Of a stretch of DNA of 7,716 nt, positions 1 through 5,458 are shown piece after piece (positions within the stretch are counted from its first letter, which is position 1; each line of letters begins with the position of its first letter). Origin of the DNA: Woeseiaceae bacterium (GTDB lineage: Bacteria > Pseudomonadota > Gammaproteobacteria > Steroidobacterales > Woeseiaceae); assembly GCA_022866645.1 (NCBI GenBank), contig JALHUQ010000250.1, forward strand, positions 1-7,716, given 5' to 3'. A program made the position numbers and the translations under genes. The notes beneath the pieces are model-generated. The model made no database searches. It was given only the letters and a program-made list of their open reading frames with translations, and was not told where the DNA came from.

Positions 1-312
1 ACCATCCTCCCTGCCATCGTAATGCACGGTATCGTCGATGGCGTATTTTTTGTCTGGGTCTGGCAGAATCCCGACAAATTCAACGCGTTGCTCGAGCACA
101 ACGTGTTAGTTACTGGGCCGAGTATTTTATTCCTAACCTGGGTCGCAATAGCCGTTGTTGGGACTGTCAGCACGATCTTTGGTTTTTACATGCTGAAGAA
201 AGATAGCGCCGACGATGCGGCAAAATGGGGTCGGATACATTATTCACCCTTAGGAAAATCGGTGTCGGTGCAAATGCAGGAACAGCTCGATTGCACAGCT
301 GAGTCCATGTGA
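1..312 (+). CDS. C-terminal part of a probable CPBP-family intramembrane metalloprotease (5' end outside window)
   Basis: The frame is open from the first base to the TGA at 310-312, so the gene probably starts upstream; the ATG at 22 is unlikely to be the true start. Seen: the stretch PAIVMHGIVDGVFF contains H-x3-D in a hydrophobic setting. A soluble piece (QNPDKFNALLEHN) follows, then one strong membrane helix (about GPSILFLTWVAIAVVGTVST), then a charged tail. In CPBP (CAAX protease and bacteriocin-processing) proteins the last conserved motif is HxxxN/D near the C-terminus inside a membrane helix, followed by one more helix, which fits. The EExxxR and FxxxH motifs would be upstream and cannot be checked. 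The tail after the last helix (KKDSADDAAKWGRIHY... to DCTAESM) looks atypical, and the frame may have been altered near its end. It could also be another multi-pass membrane protein. Confidence 0.5.
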   Translation, partial: TILPAIVMHGIVDGVFFVWVWQNPDKFNALLEHNVLVTGPSILFLTWVAIAVVGTVSTIFGFYMLKKDSADDAAKWGRIHYSPLGKSVSVQMQEQLDCTAESM

Positions 313-331
313 AGGTCCTCGCGGGACAACC

Positions 332-472
332 ATGCCATGGAAGAATCACGGCAAGTACGTGTCGTCCGTCGCACATGCCGCGAATGAGTTTGTGGATCGA
401 GGCCTTATCTTCGAGGCAGAAAAGGATGCGATTGTGTCCGGTGCTGGTCAATCAGTTTGCGGCGCGAAGTAG
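332..472 (+). CDS. Small 46-residue protein with NHGKYV motif, possibly N-terminally truncated
   Basis: The short frame from ATG 332 to TAG 470-472 encodes MPWKNHGKYVSSVAHAANEF, then a helical part VDRGLIFEAEKDAIVS and a GAGQSVCGAK end. The WKNHGxYVxxVAHAANxxV pattern followed by xEAEKDAIVS is one I associate with the C-terminal part of small, usually exported proteins of unknown function in Gammaproteobacteria (from memory, not searched). Such proteins usually have a signal peptide before this motif, which is absent here. Upstream in the same frame the codons read through CEGPRGTT without ATG, GTG or TTG back to a TAG at 251. The coding part may therefore be the tail of a once longer gene. 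A weak GGGA ribosome site lies five bases before the ATG. A strong hairpin terminator follows about 30 bases after the stop. Function unknown. Confidence 0.5.
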   Translation: MPWKNHGKYVSSVAHAANEFVDRGLIFEAEKDAIVSGAGQSVCGAK

Positions 473-503
473 TATTCGACAACTCAGCCGATTTCCAAAA
501 CCG

Positions 504-531
504 AGACCCCGCCCTTGTGGCGGGGTTCTCT
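504..531 (+). terminator. Rho-independent-type terminator after the NHGKYV gene
   Basis: A perfect seven-base-pair stem, CCCCGCC (507-513) with GGCGGGG (519-525), closes a five-base loop CTTGT. It extends by A-T and G-T pairs and is followed by TTCTCTT. It lies 32 bases after the stop of the small gene and just before repeat copy A, so transcription from upstream probably ends here. Confidence 0.7.
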
Positions 532-534
532 TAT

Positions 535-658
535 GTCTGCTTTTGGCCGTTCTGAGACGGTCGCCAGGAAGTTAACTGAGAGGCTGCTTTACTTCGCTTA
601 GCAGCCGGCCGAGAATTCTGAGTTAATATGACGGCTACTGACCCATTGCGGTCATTCG
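535..658 (+). repeat. Structured intergenic repeat, copy A
   Basis: This full-length copy has three small hairpins. Hairpin 1 is TGG-CCGT (544-550) with ACGG-tcg-CCA (557-566). Hairpin 2 is GGCTGCT (582-588) with AGCAGCC (600-606) around an 11-base loop. Hairpin 3 is TGACC (639-643) with GGTCA (650-654). A -10-like TAATAT sits at 624-629. The first 66 bases differ from copy C at about seven positions by eye. The next gene starts 37 bases after the repeat. Confidence 0.75.
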
Positions 659-694
659 ATATTCTGGCGGGGAAGCCAAATCTGAGGAGATTTC

Positions 695-1174
695 ATGACT
701 CGAAATCTGATTTCACTCGCTGCACTTTTCGCTACTTTTTTCTCGTTCGACGCGGTCGCTTGTAGTTGCGCCAGCAAGAATATCAAGGAAGCCGTCGATT
801 CATCGCAGCATATTTTTGTCGCCGAGATAACTTCCGCTCAGAAAAATCCAGACACCGACAGCACGTGGAACAGCGTTAGCGCTGACTTCGAGATTATCGA
901 TGTTATCAAAGGAGCGCCACACGAGTTGGGCCGCCTGTACAGCGGCGTCGGCGGCGGAGACTGCGGAGTCCCGTTTCTTGTTGGCCATAAGCTGATCATT
1001 TTCACCAACGACGGCACTGTGACTACCTGTGGGGCTACTCGATCCATAGGAATCTTTACGGACGATAACGAGTATGTCGCCCTGCTAAAGTCGTATGTCA
1101 AAGACGGTATCGAGTTTGAATTTGATAATTACCCGGCTGTAGGTGGGGTCGCCATTCTCAACTGCAACGAGTAG
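695..1174 (+). CDS. Secreted or lipid-anchored TIMP/NTR-like domain protein, 159 residues
   Basis: The start ATG 695 has a clear AGGAGA ribosome site six bases upstream. Residues 1-22 form a signal peptide (MTRNLISLAALFATFFSFDAVA) ending in AVA, directly before Cys23. The mature protein would begin Cys-Ser-Cys. Then come A-x-D-SSQHIFVAEI, a strand region ADFEIIDVIKG (about 63-73), DCGVPFLVGHKLIIF (Cys90, about 89-103) and TTCG (Cys112). This order, N-terminal CSC, F-x-I-x-x-V-x-KG, CG-x-x-F-x-VG and a late Cys, matches tissue-inhibitor-of-metalloproteinases/netrin-like OB-fold domains, known also from bacteria. In TIMPs the N-terminal Cys chelates the metal of the target protease; whether that applies here is unknown. 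The last 40 residues are acidic and less conserved, with Cys157 near the end. The AVAC site is not a standard lipobox, so a soluble periplasmic or secreted form seems likelier. The gene lies between repeat copies A and B with no operon partner. Confidence 0.7.
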   Translation: MTRNLISLAALFATFFSFDAVACSCASKNIKEAVDSSQHIFVAEITSAQKNPDTDSTWNSVSADFEIIDVIKGAPHELGRLYSGVGGGDCGVPFLVGHKLIIFTNDGTVTTCGATRSIGIFTDDNEYVALLKSYVKDGIEFEFDNYPAVGGVAILNCNE

Positions 1175-1185
1175 CGTCGACCGGC

Positions 1186-1309
1186 CGGTGTTGGCCGTTC
1201 TGAGACGGTCGCCAGGAATCAAACCGTGGGGCTGCTTCGCGTCGCATAGCAGCCGCTCGAAAAACTTGAGGTAAGATGACGGCTTGTGACCCGAAGCCGC
1301 CGCTGACCG
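1186..1309 (+). repeat. Structured intergenic repeat, copy B
   Basis: It begins about 12 bases after the stop of the TIMP-like gene. Hairpin 1: TGGCCGT (1192-1198) with ACGG-tcg-CCA ending at 1214. Hairpin 2: GGCTGCT (1230-1236) with AGCAGCC (1248-1254), again with an 11-base loop. Hairpin 3: GGCTT (1281-1285) with AAGCC (1294-1298) around GTGACCC. A -10-like TAAGAT is at 1272-1277, overlapping the first ATG of the next reading frame. Confidence 0.75.
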
Positions 1310-1725
1310 TTGTAGGTTTTAAAGAAGTCAAACATGACGTCAATGTTTTGAATGCGTCCTCGCCAACTCAATCGCCACGCCTCTCCGCGTTGTTCGCTGT
1401 ACTAAGCAACATCGCTTTGTTCGCACTCATGGCGGCCAAACATTCAGGCTTCAATGAACGGCTTGACGCTTTTGTGGGGGATCAGATTGCAAGCCCCAGC
1501 GGTTCTGGTCAACCTCTCAACTTCCCTGAGTTCTCGGGACTCGCCGGTGACGGACTGTCGATAACGCTGGCTCTCGTAGGATCACTATTTGCAATAGCCG
1601 CCATCTATTTTGGAGGCCGATCTTGGAAAGTGTCCGGGCAGAGCAAGTTGCTTCTTTTCCTGTCTCGTTGCGGAGTGGCTTGGGGCGCACTATCACTCTT
1701 CTGGATTGGAGTAGTCTCTTTCTAA
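1276..1725 (+). CDS. Hypothetical membrane protein with three predicted helices; start uncertain
   Basis: Not recognised as a known family. From ATG 1276 it has 149 residues. Hydrophobic segments lie at about residues 36-54 (LSALFAVLSNIALFALMAA), 93-113 (SITLALVGSLFAIAAIYFGG) and 124-148 (LLLFLSRCGVAWGALSLFWI). A polar loop of about 38 residues lies between the first two. ATG 1276 has GAGG four bases upstream but is embedded in repeat copy B, so its first dozen residues are repeat sequence. There is no other in-frame ATG before residue 52. TTG 1348 is an alternative start without a good ribosome site. A better-placed AAAGAAG precedes ATG 1333, but that ATG is out of frame and stops after five codons. 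The start may be within the repeat, or the 5' end may be damaged. It probably sits in the inner membrane; role unknown. Confidence 0.5.
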   Translation: MTACDPKPPLTVVGFKEVKHDVNVLNASSPTQSPRLSALFAVLSNIALFALMAAKHSGFNERLDAFVGDQIASPSGSGQPLNFPEFSGLAGDGLSITLALVGSLFAIAAIYFGGRSWKVSGQSKLLLFLSRCGVAWGALSLFWIGVVSF

Positions 1726-1749
1726 TTTGTGCAGCCAGTCGGATTTGAG

Positions 1750-1949
1750 CGGCTGCTTTTGGCCGAGGCTGTGTAAAAACGTCGAAACGGAATTTGCGGT
1801 GGAGAACGTACATCAACGAATGGTTGTCAAACGCACGATTGTGGTGCGCAAAAGAATCACATCGGTCCTATTTCGCTGCGGTGTGTAGCGCTGTCCCACG
1901 ATGGCGATTTTTGATCGCGTTTTTACACAGCCTCGGCCAAAAGCAGCCG
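1750..1949. mobile_element. MITE-like element of 200 bp with perfect 32-bp terminal inverted repeats
   Basis: The left arm 1750-1781 starts CGGCTGCTTTTGGCCGAGGC and ends TGTGTAAAAACG. It is the exact reverse complement of 1918-1949. The 136-bp spacer has no convincing gene; a reading frame across it gives no coherent protein. The inner GAGGCTGTGTAAAAACG half resembles the ends of DDE-transposase insertion sequences, from memory and without assigning a family. No clear target-site duplication is visible at the flanks. The outer CTGCTTTTGGCCG is also found at the left edge of repeat copy A. Perfect arms suggest recent insertion or selection. The paired arms would also form a long hairpin if transcribed. 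Confidence 0.65.
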
Positions 1950-2015
1950 ACCATCCTTAAGAGATTCGTATGGCTCGAATAACTTTTCACCGTCGCTATG
2001 CAACATAAGCTGGAG

Positions 2016-2036
2016 CGCTGGTGCGACGCACCAGCG
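2016..2036. other. Perfect 9-bp inverted repeat upstream of trmH
   Basis: CGCTGGTGC (2016-2024) and GCACCAGCG (2028-2036) are separated by GAC. It lies about 78 bases before the trmH start. No T-run follows on either strand, so it is either a weak terminator, an RNA hairpin in the trmH leader, or a protein-binding site. The sequence alone does not decide. Confidence 0.5.
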
Positions 2037-2113
2037 AGCAGTTGTGAAGCCGTACCGTTTCTTGCGCGTAGCCCGCTGCTACGATGTCCGCACACGTGCG
2101 GCAAGGAACACCG

Positions 2114-2800
2114 ATGACACGCGATCAAACCGCAAACCACCAGCGCGTCCTCGACGCCCGCCAGCCCGACCTTACGGTGTTGATGGACGCGGTGACCAAA
2201 CCACACAACGTCTCTGCGATCATCCGCACGGCCGACGCCGTCGGAATTCAGCAAGTGCACACAACCTCGACAGGCGAGTTGGCGCGTCGTAATTACATGA
2301 GCCTGGGCGGCGCGAAGCACTGGGTCGCTGTGACGACGCACCGCTCGACCCGCGCCGCGCTCACGGCGTTACGTGCCGATGGCTGGCGGCTCGTGGCCGC
2401 GTACAATGGCGAAAGATCACGCGATTATCGCGATGTCGATTACACGCAGAAGGTGGCGATCATTGTCGGGGGCGAGCTCGTTGGCCTGAACGACGCTGTG
2501 CGCGCCGAGGCCGACGAGCACATCGCTATTCCGATGCACGGTCACGGATCGTCGCTGACCGTGTCGGTCGTCGTCGGCATCATTCTGTTCGAAGCCGAGC
2601 GACAGCGGCGCGCGGCAGGGCTGTACGACCAGTCGCGTCTGACGCCCGACGAGCGTGCTCGTACGCTGTTCGAGTGGTCGTATCCCGACATTGCCGAACG
2701 TTGCCGTGCCCTGGGAAAACCCTATCCCGAGCTCACGGCTGACGGCATGATCGCGGCGAACCCGCTGATCGACATATCGACCGTCAGCGCGCAGGAGTGA
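2114..2800 (+). CDS. trmH: tRNA (guanosine(18)-2'-O)-methyltransferase TrmH (SPOUT class)
   Basis: TrmH transfers a methyl group from S-adenosylmethionine to the 2'-OH of G18 in the tRNA D-loop, acting in the cytoplasm as a knotted SPOUT dimer. The 228 residues match the 229 of the E. coli enzyme. Seen: RQPDLTVLMDAVTKPHNVSA (16-35) continuing IIRTADAVG with Asn32 and the catalytic-position Arg38 (motif 1); VAIIVGGELVGL (114-125) with Glu121 (motif 2); IPMHGHGSSLTVSV (139-152; motif 3) in the trefoil knot; then a C-terminal helical part with RTLFEWSYP and GKPYPEL. The start is ATG 2114 because AAGGA lies six bases upstream and the N-terminus then matches the family; ATG 2084 has no ribosome site. 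Oddity: motif 3 normally reads SLNVS, but here residue 149 is Thr (codon ACC at 2558-2560), one base from Asn AAC. The Gln usual before SLN is also Ser. These residues line the cofactor/active-site loop, so activity may be altered. G+C is much higher than in the neighbours. Confidence 0.93.
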   Translation: MTRDQTANHQRVLDARQPDLTVLMDAVTKPHNVSAIIRTADAVGIQQVHTTSTGELARRNYMSLGGAKHWVAVTTHRSTRAALTALRADGWRLVAAYNGERSRDYRDVDYTQKVAIIVGGELVGLNDAVRAEADEHIAIPMHGHGSSLTVSVVVGIILFEAERQRRAAGLYDQSRLTPDERARTLFEWSYPDIAERCRALGKPYPELTADGMIAANPLIDISTVSAQE

Positions 2801-2957
2801 CGCTGGGCCGATTTGCCGAGGGAGGAGATAACGCGCAATTGGACCAATGTCCGCTTGTGGTTGGCCAGACATAGGCGCGTTATGCGACACTTTTGTCCAC
2901 TAATAACTAGTTACGCTGCAGTTTGCCTCAGCGTGTGGTGTCAAGAAGGAAATACTA

Positions 2958-3278
2958 ATGAAGCTAACAGACCGCGAACTAGAGATTTTCTTGAACTATT
3001 CCAAGGTACAGAAGGGTCGGCGAATCGGAGCTTGGCTCGGCCTCGTGGTTACGTTTTGCGCTTACATTCTAGTTTCCTATTTCGACTTTCACCATGATTC
3101 GCTAGCCTTGATTTTCGGTATTTTTCTTGGCATTTCGATCGTCGAACTAACGACTCAATATTTTCGAGTTCGTCCCGAGGACAAGCTAATCAACTTGCTT
3201 CAACGCTTCATCAATACGGATCCAGAAGCGTTGGGACAAGTGCTTGAAAGGCCGGGTACTGATGAAGCTGCAGCCTAA
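2958..3278 (+). CDS. Hypothetical small membrane protein with two helices, 106 residues
   Basis: The start ATG 2958 has AAGGA seven bases upstream, a good site. The protein has an N-terminal polar helix (MKLTDRELEIFLNYSKVQKG), membrane helix 1 at about 22-42 (IGAWLGLVVTFCAYILVSYF), a short HH-containing turn, and helix 2 at about 49-66 (LALIFGIFLGISIVEL). A charged C-terminal tail carries RPEDKLINLLQRFINTDPEA and ends EAAA. With two basic residues before helix 1 and a basic RVRPEDK after helix 2, both ends are probably cytoplasmic. No family recognised. It starts 157 bases after trmH and has lower G+C, so it is probably not part of a trmH operon. Repeat copy C follows within 16 bases of its stop. 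Confidence 0.7.
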   Translation: MKLTDRELEIFLNYSKVQKGRRIGAWLGLVVTFCAYILVSYFDFHHDSLALIFGIFLGISIVELTTQYFRVRPEDKLINLLQRFINTDPEALGQVLERPGTDEAAA

Positions 3279-3293
3279 CAAATCGCTGCGCTG

Positions 3294-3374
3294 ACCGCTT
3301 TTGGCCGTTTTGAGACGGTCACCAGGAAGCTAACTGAGGGGCTGCTTCACATCGCATAGCAGCCGCTCGCAAAA
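3294..3374 (+). repeat. Structured intergenic repeat, copy C (lacks the third hairpin)
   Basis: Hairpin 1: TGGCCGT (3302-3308) with ACGG-tca-CCA. Hairpin 2: GGCTGCT (3340-3346) with AGCAGCC (3358-3364) around an 11-base loop TCACATCGCAT. The loop of copy B, TCGCGTCGCAT, is nearly the same. After GCTCGCAAAAC the similarity fades and the TGACCC hairpin is missing. It begins about 16 bases after the preceding stop codon. Confidence 0.75.
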
Positions 3375-3422
3375 CATCGGATTCTACGGATGGGGCGAAT
3401 GCTTTCCGCTTACTAAAAGTAT

Positions 3423-3527
3423 GTGTTCCGATACTTCGGTGAGGTTAGTCACCACGTGTGGGACCCAGTCAGAATTGAAGGACACTCGCAGGCGAGAGAC
3501 GAGTACGACTCTTGCGTTTCGGGCGTC
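3423..3527 (+). pseudogene. Remnant of a small WDP...DEYDSYV-type protein gene
   Basis: From GTG 3423 the frame reads FRYFGEVSHHVWDPVRIEGH, then SQARDEYDSCVSGV. I recall a widespread bacterial small-protein family with the pattern WDPIGV-x(4-6)-A-x-DEYDSYV-x-x-x, about 80-90 residues long, continuing to a helix and a YLxxIExexMGL end. Here the match stops after about 35 codons. The frame then runs on as unrelated low-complexity sequence overlapping the next gene. No ribosome site precedes the GTG, and an in-frame stop lies at 3414-3416. It is therefore best read as a degraded fragment in the leader of the 3562 gene. The family match is from memory and unchecked. Confidence 0.35.
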
Positions 3528-3561
3528 GCGACGTCTACCACCGTAAGTCTCAAATACGAGA

Positions 3562-4572
3562 ATGAACAAACACAAGAATCGAATAACTACTACCATCGCT
3601 GTCCTGGCGGCCGTTCTCGCGATTGCGCTTTCTATCCAGCTCATTTCCGAGCCCAAATCGACGGGATCGGATCGGCGGGTCGATGTAATAGCAGTGGCGC
3701 CAGCAGCGCATGAGCAATCGGCGTCGGATGAACCGACTTTGTCGCAACCGAGTGATTCGTCTGATGACGGCCTGTTTTCGTCTGTCGAATGGCGAGACCG
3801 ATGGGAAGAGAATCTAGAAGCGTACCCGCGAACGTATGCGGCGCTGCGCGAGCTAGCTGAACAAGGCGACGCTGGAGCAACGCGTCGCCTTGTCGGACTT
3901 TTGAGTAGCTGCCAGCACGCAACGCTGCCAGTATCAGACACAGAGCTTGACGAAATAGTTGCGCAAATGCGCACGTCTTATTCATTGCCCACGCTTACCG
4001 ACGGGCGTTTGGAGTTCCTCCCGGAAACTACGGGCGACTTGGCTAATCTCTTCGAGTCCCGCGCAGAACTTGATGCCTTCATTGATAAATGGGCTTCAAA
4101 CACTAGGACCTGCACCAGAGTTACCGTTGAACAGCGAGGCGAGGTCGAGTACTGGCTGGGAGTTCTGCAGGCGCAAGACCCTGATACGGAATACACAAGA
4201 AGACCACCCGAAAAGATGAATCGCGATGACAAGATCGCGTACTTGGAAAGCGCTTGGGCGACTGGTGACCCCCATGCGCTTGCCGAGTTAGCGTCGATCT
4301 ATTCTGACTACGACGTTCAGATTACGAATCCATCGGCCCGTGTAAGAGCTTTTGCGTACATTTACACGTACTACCGAGCTGCGATCGAATCAGCAAGATA
4401 CCACTCAGAAACCGAAAGGCTTGCACAGCTCCAGTGGGCGTTGAAAAGCGTCACAAGTAACTACGAAGGTTCACTCAGTGATCACCAAATCACGGACGCT
4501 TATCAGCTAGCGCGACAGACAGTGGAAGACAATGAAAACTGCTGCATTAGGCTTCCCGCAACAGGAAACTAG
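3562..4572 (+). CDS. Membrane-anchored Sel1-like helical-repeat protein with CC-containing tail, 336 residues
   Basis: From ATG 3562: basic N-terminus (MNKHKNR), one membrane anchor or uncleaved signal at about 9-29 (TTTIAVLAAVLAIALSIQLI), a Ser/Asp-rich linker to about 75, then an all-helical periplasmic domain. Parts resemble Sel1/TPR-like repeats: AALRELAEQGDAGATRRLVG (about 93-112) and LESAWATGDPHALAELASIY (228-247). Cysteines lie at 117 and 184, and Cys-Cys at 327-328 in the tail ENCCIRLP. The protein encoded at 5459-6460 on the other strand has the same plan (anchor, linker, helical-repeat domain, late Cys-Cys), so the two look like paralogues. Sel1-like repeats generally mediate protein contacts; the partner is unknown. 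The ribosome site is weak (ACGAGA). The gene is flanked by repeat copies C and D. I have seen similar proteins with a terminal NxxCC in Xanthomonadales (memory). Confidence 0.65.
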   Translation: MNKHKNRITTTIAVLAAVLAIALSIQLISEPKSTGSDRRVDVIAVAPAAHEQSASDEPTLSQPSDSSDDGLFSSVEWRDRWEENLEAYPRTYAALRELAEQGDAGATRRLVGLLSSCQHATLPVSDTELDEIVAQMRTSYSLPTLTDGRLEFLPETTGDLANLFESRAELDAFIDKWASNTRTCTRVTVEQRGEVEYWLGVLQAQDPDTEYTRRPPEKMNRDDKIAYLESAWATGDPHALAELASIYSDYDVQITNPSARVRAFAYIYTYYRAAIESARYHSETERLAQLQWALKSVTSNYEGSLSDHQITDAYQLARQTVEDNENCCIRLPATGN

Positions 4573-4597
4573 TTCTGCCGACCCGTTAGCGCCCGAG

Positions 4598-4729
4598 GAG
4601 CGTCCGGTTGTGGCCGAACTGAGACGGTCGCGATTGAATTATACGAGCGGCGGGTGTGCATTCGAAAGCAGCCGCCCAAGTGTTAAACTGCTGGCAGGCT
4701 GCAGGTGACCCGAAGCAGCCGGCCATTCG
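4598..4729 (+). repeat. Structured intergenic repeat, copy D (diverged)
   Basis: It keeps the block GTCCGGTTGTGGCCG then CTGAGACGGTCG (about 4602-4630). The middle hairpin is changed to GCGGC (4647-4651) with GCCGC (4671-4675). It keeps GTTAAACTG and a distal hairpin GGCTGC (4697-4702) with GCAGCC (4715-4720) around AGGTGACCCGAA, ending GGCCATTCG as copy A ends GGTCATTCG. It starts about 25 bases after the Sel1-like gene. Confidence 0.65.
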
Positions 4730-4740
4730 ACAAATTCAAA

Positions 4741-4794
4741 GTGACTGATTCGACGGCGGCTCTACCAGAACGCGCCGTCGGAAGAAATAGTCAC
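4741..4794. terminator. Long hairpin between convergent genes, probable bidirectional terminator
   Basis: GTGACT (4741-4746) pairs with AGTCAC (4789-4794), and CGACGGCG (4751-4758) pairs with CGCCGTCG (4773-4780), with a small internal loop. It lies between the stop of the plus-strand Sel1-like gene and the minus-strand stop at 4811. No long T-run follows on either side, so the terminator role is inferred from position and stem strength. Confidence 0.55.
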
Positions 4795-4810
4795 CGATCA
4801 CCAAGCTTCC

Positions 4811-5425
4811 CTAGTACAGACCACCGCCACCTCCGCTTCCGCGGCAGTACACAATTACTATTCCAATTCCGTATTCAACACTAGAGGGGCCACCAGGGCC
4901 ACAAAATGAGGTGTCTATGCTACCCAAGATTCCTGTCGTCTCCTCATACGCGTCGATATCATCGGGTAGCGCCTCATCGTCGTTGCGCGTTAGTAGGGTG
5001 GATGCGAGCATTGTTGGACCGGGCGAATCGCAATAGACGCTCGCCTCTGTTACCGATTGCGATAGTGGTCCGGTATACACGCCAAATTGCCTGACCACTT
5101 TTACAACTCCGTCATAACGCGCTCGTCGAATCTCAGTTCCAACCGCATTCTCTATTAGCACTGGATCCTGATTGTGACATTGCATCACACGCCGATAGTT
5201 TGGATTTGCACTAGGGTCATAATGATTCGGTGCAAAAAAACCGAGAAAACTAGGCTCGATTAACCAATTGTAACTGACAATAGGGCTTTGCTGCGATTCC
5301 GTGCAATCCCAGGTCTGCGGTACTCCACTCCCAAGTCTGTTGCATAAGACGCTCGCCTGAGAAACTTCAGATACGGATATTACAGCGAGCAAGAAAGCAA
5401 ATATTGTGATAGTTCTTCGTCTCAT
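4811..5425 (-). CDS. Secreted six-cysteine protein of unknown function, 204 residues
   Basis: Starting at the ATG at 5425, residues 1-24 (MRRRTITIFAFLLAVISVSE then VSQA) form a typical signal peptide with a likely cut after Ala24. The GTG at 5446 would add seven residues before the basic start and fits less well; GTGAGG lies just upstream of the ATG. The mature part has six cysteines (Cys28 and those in WDCTE, MQCHN, VYCDS, SFCGP and VYCRG), suggesting three disulfides in the periplasm or outside. The tail is CRGSGGGGGLY, an unusual glycine run. No family recognised. It lies 33 bases downstream of the 5459-6460 gene on the same strand, so the two are probably co-transcribed. Together they would give an anchored helical-repeat protein plus a secreted partner; that pairing is inference. 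Confidence 0.65.
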   Translation of the reverse strand: MRRRTITIFAFLLAVISVSEVSQASVLCNRLGSGVPQTWDCTESQQSPIVSYNWLIEPSFLGFFAPNHYDPSANPNYRRVMQCHNQDPVLIENAVGTEIRRARYDGVVKVVRQFGVYTGPLSQSVTEASVYCDSPGPTMLASTLLTRNDDEALPDDIDAYEETTGILGSIDTSFCGPGGPSSVEYGIGIVIVYCRGSGGGGGLY

Positions 5426-5458
5426 GATCCTCACCCAAGAAAGCACGCTTCAAAAATT

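Noticed and set aside
309..575. 88-codon plus-strand frame from GTG 309
   Set aside because: It runs through the terminator hairpin and into repeat copy A. The overlapping frame from 332 has the recognisable protein pattern.
1794..1982. 62-codon reading frame crossing the MITE-like element
   Set aside because: It runs out through the right inverted arm and has no ribosome site or recognisable motif; most likely chance.
2042..2083. Possible sigma70 promoter for trmH (TTGTGA or TTGCGC with TACGAT)
   Set aside because: The spacings (12 bases, or no -10 at 17 bases) do not fit, so no promoter is called.
2417..2890. 157-codon minus-strand reading frame opposite trmH
   Set aside because: Long antisense frames are common in G+C-rich genes. 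The translation has no recognisable domain, and trmH is certain.
3270..3300. attC-like start GCCTAACAA overlapping the stop codon at 3276-3278
   Set aside because: It fits the integron RYYYAAC core, but I found no matching GTTRRRY core at the right distance. The other repeat copies lack such cores, apart from an isolated GTTAAAC in copy D, so an integron array is not supported.
3384..3974. 196-codon minus-strand reading frame opposite the Sel1-like gene
   Set aside because: Its product is Ser/Arg-rich low-complexity sequence without motifs, and it lies opposite a better-supported gene.
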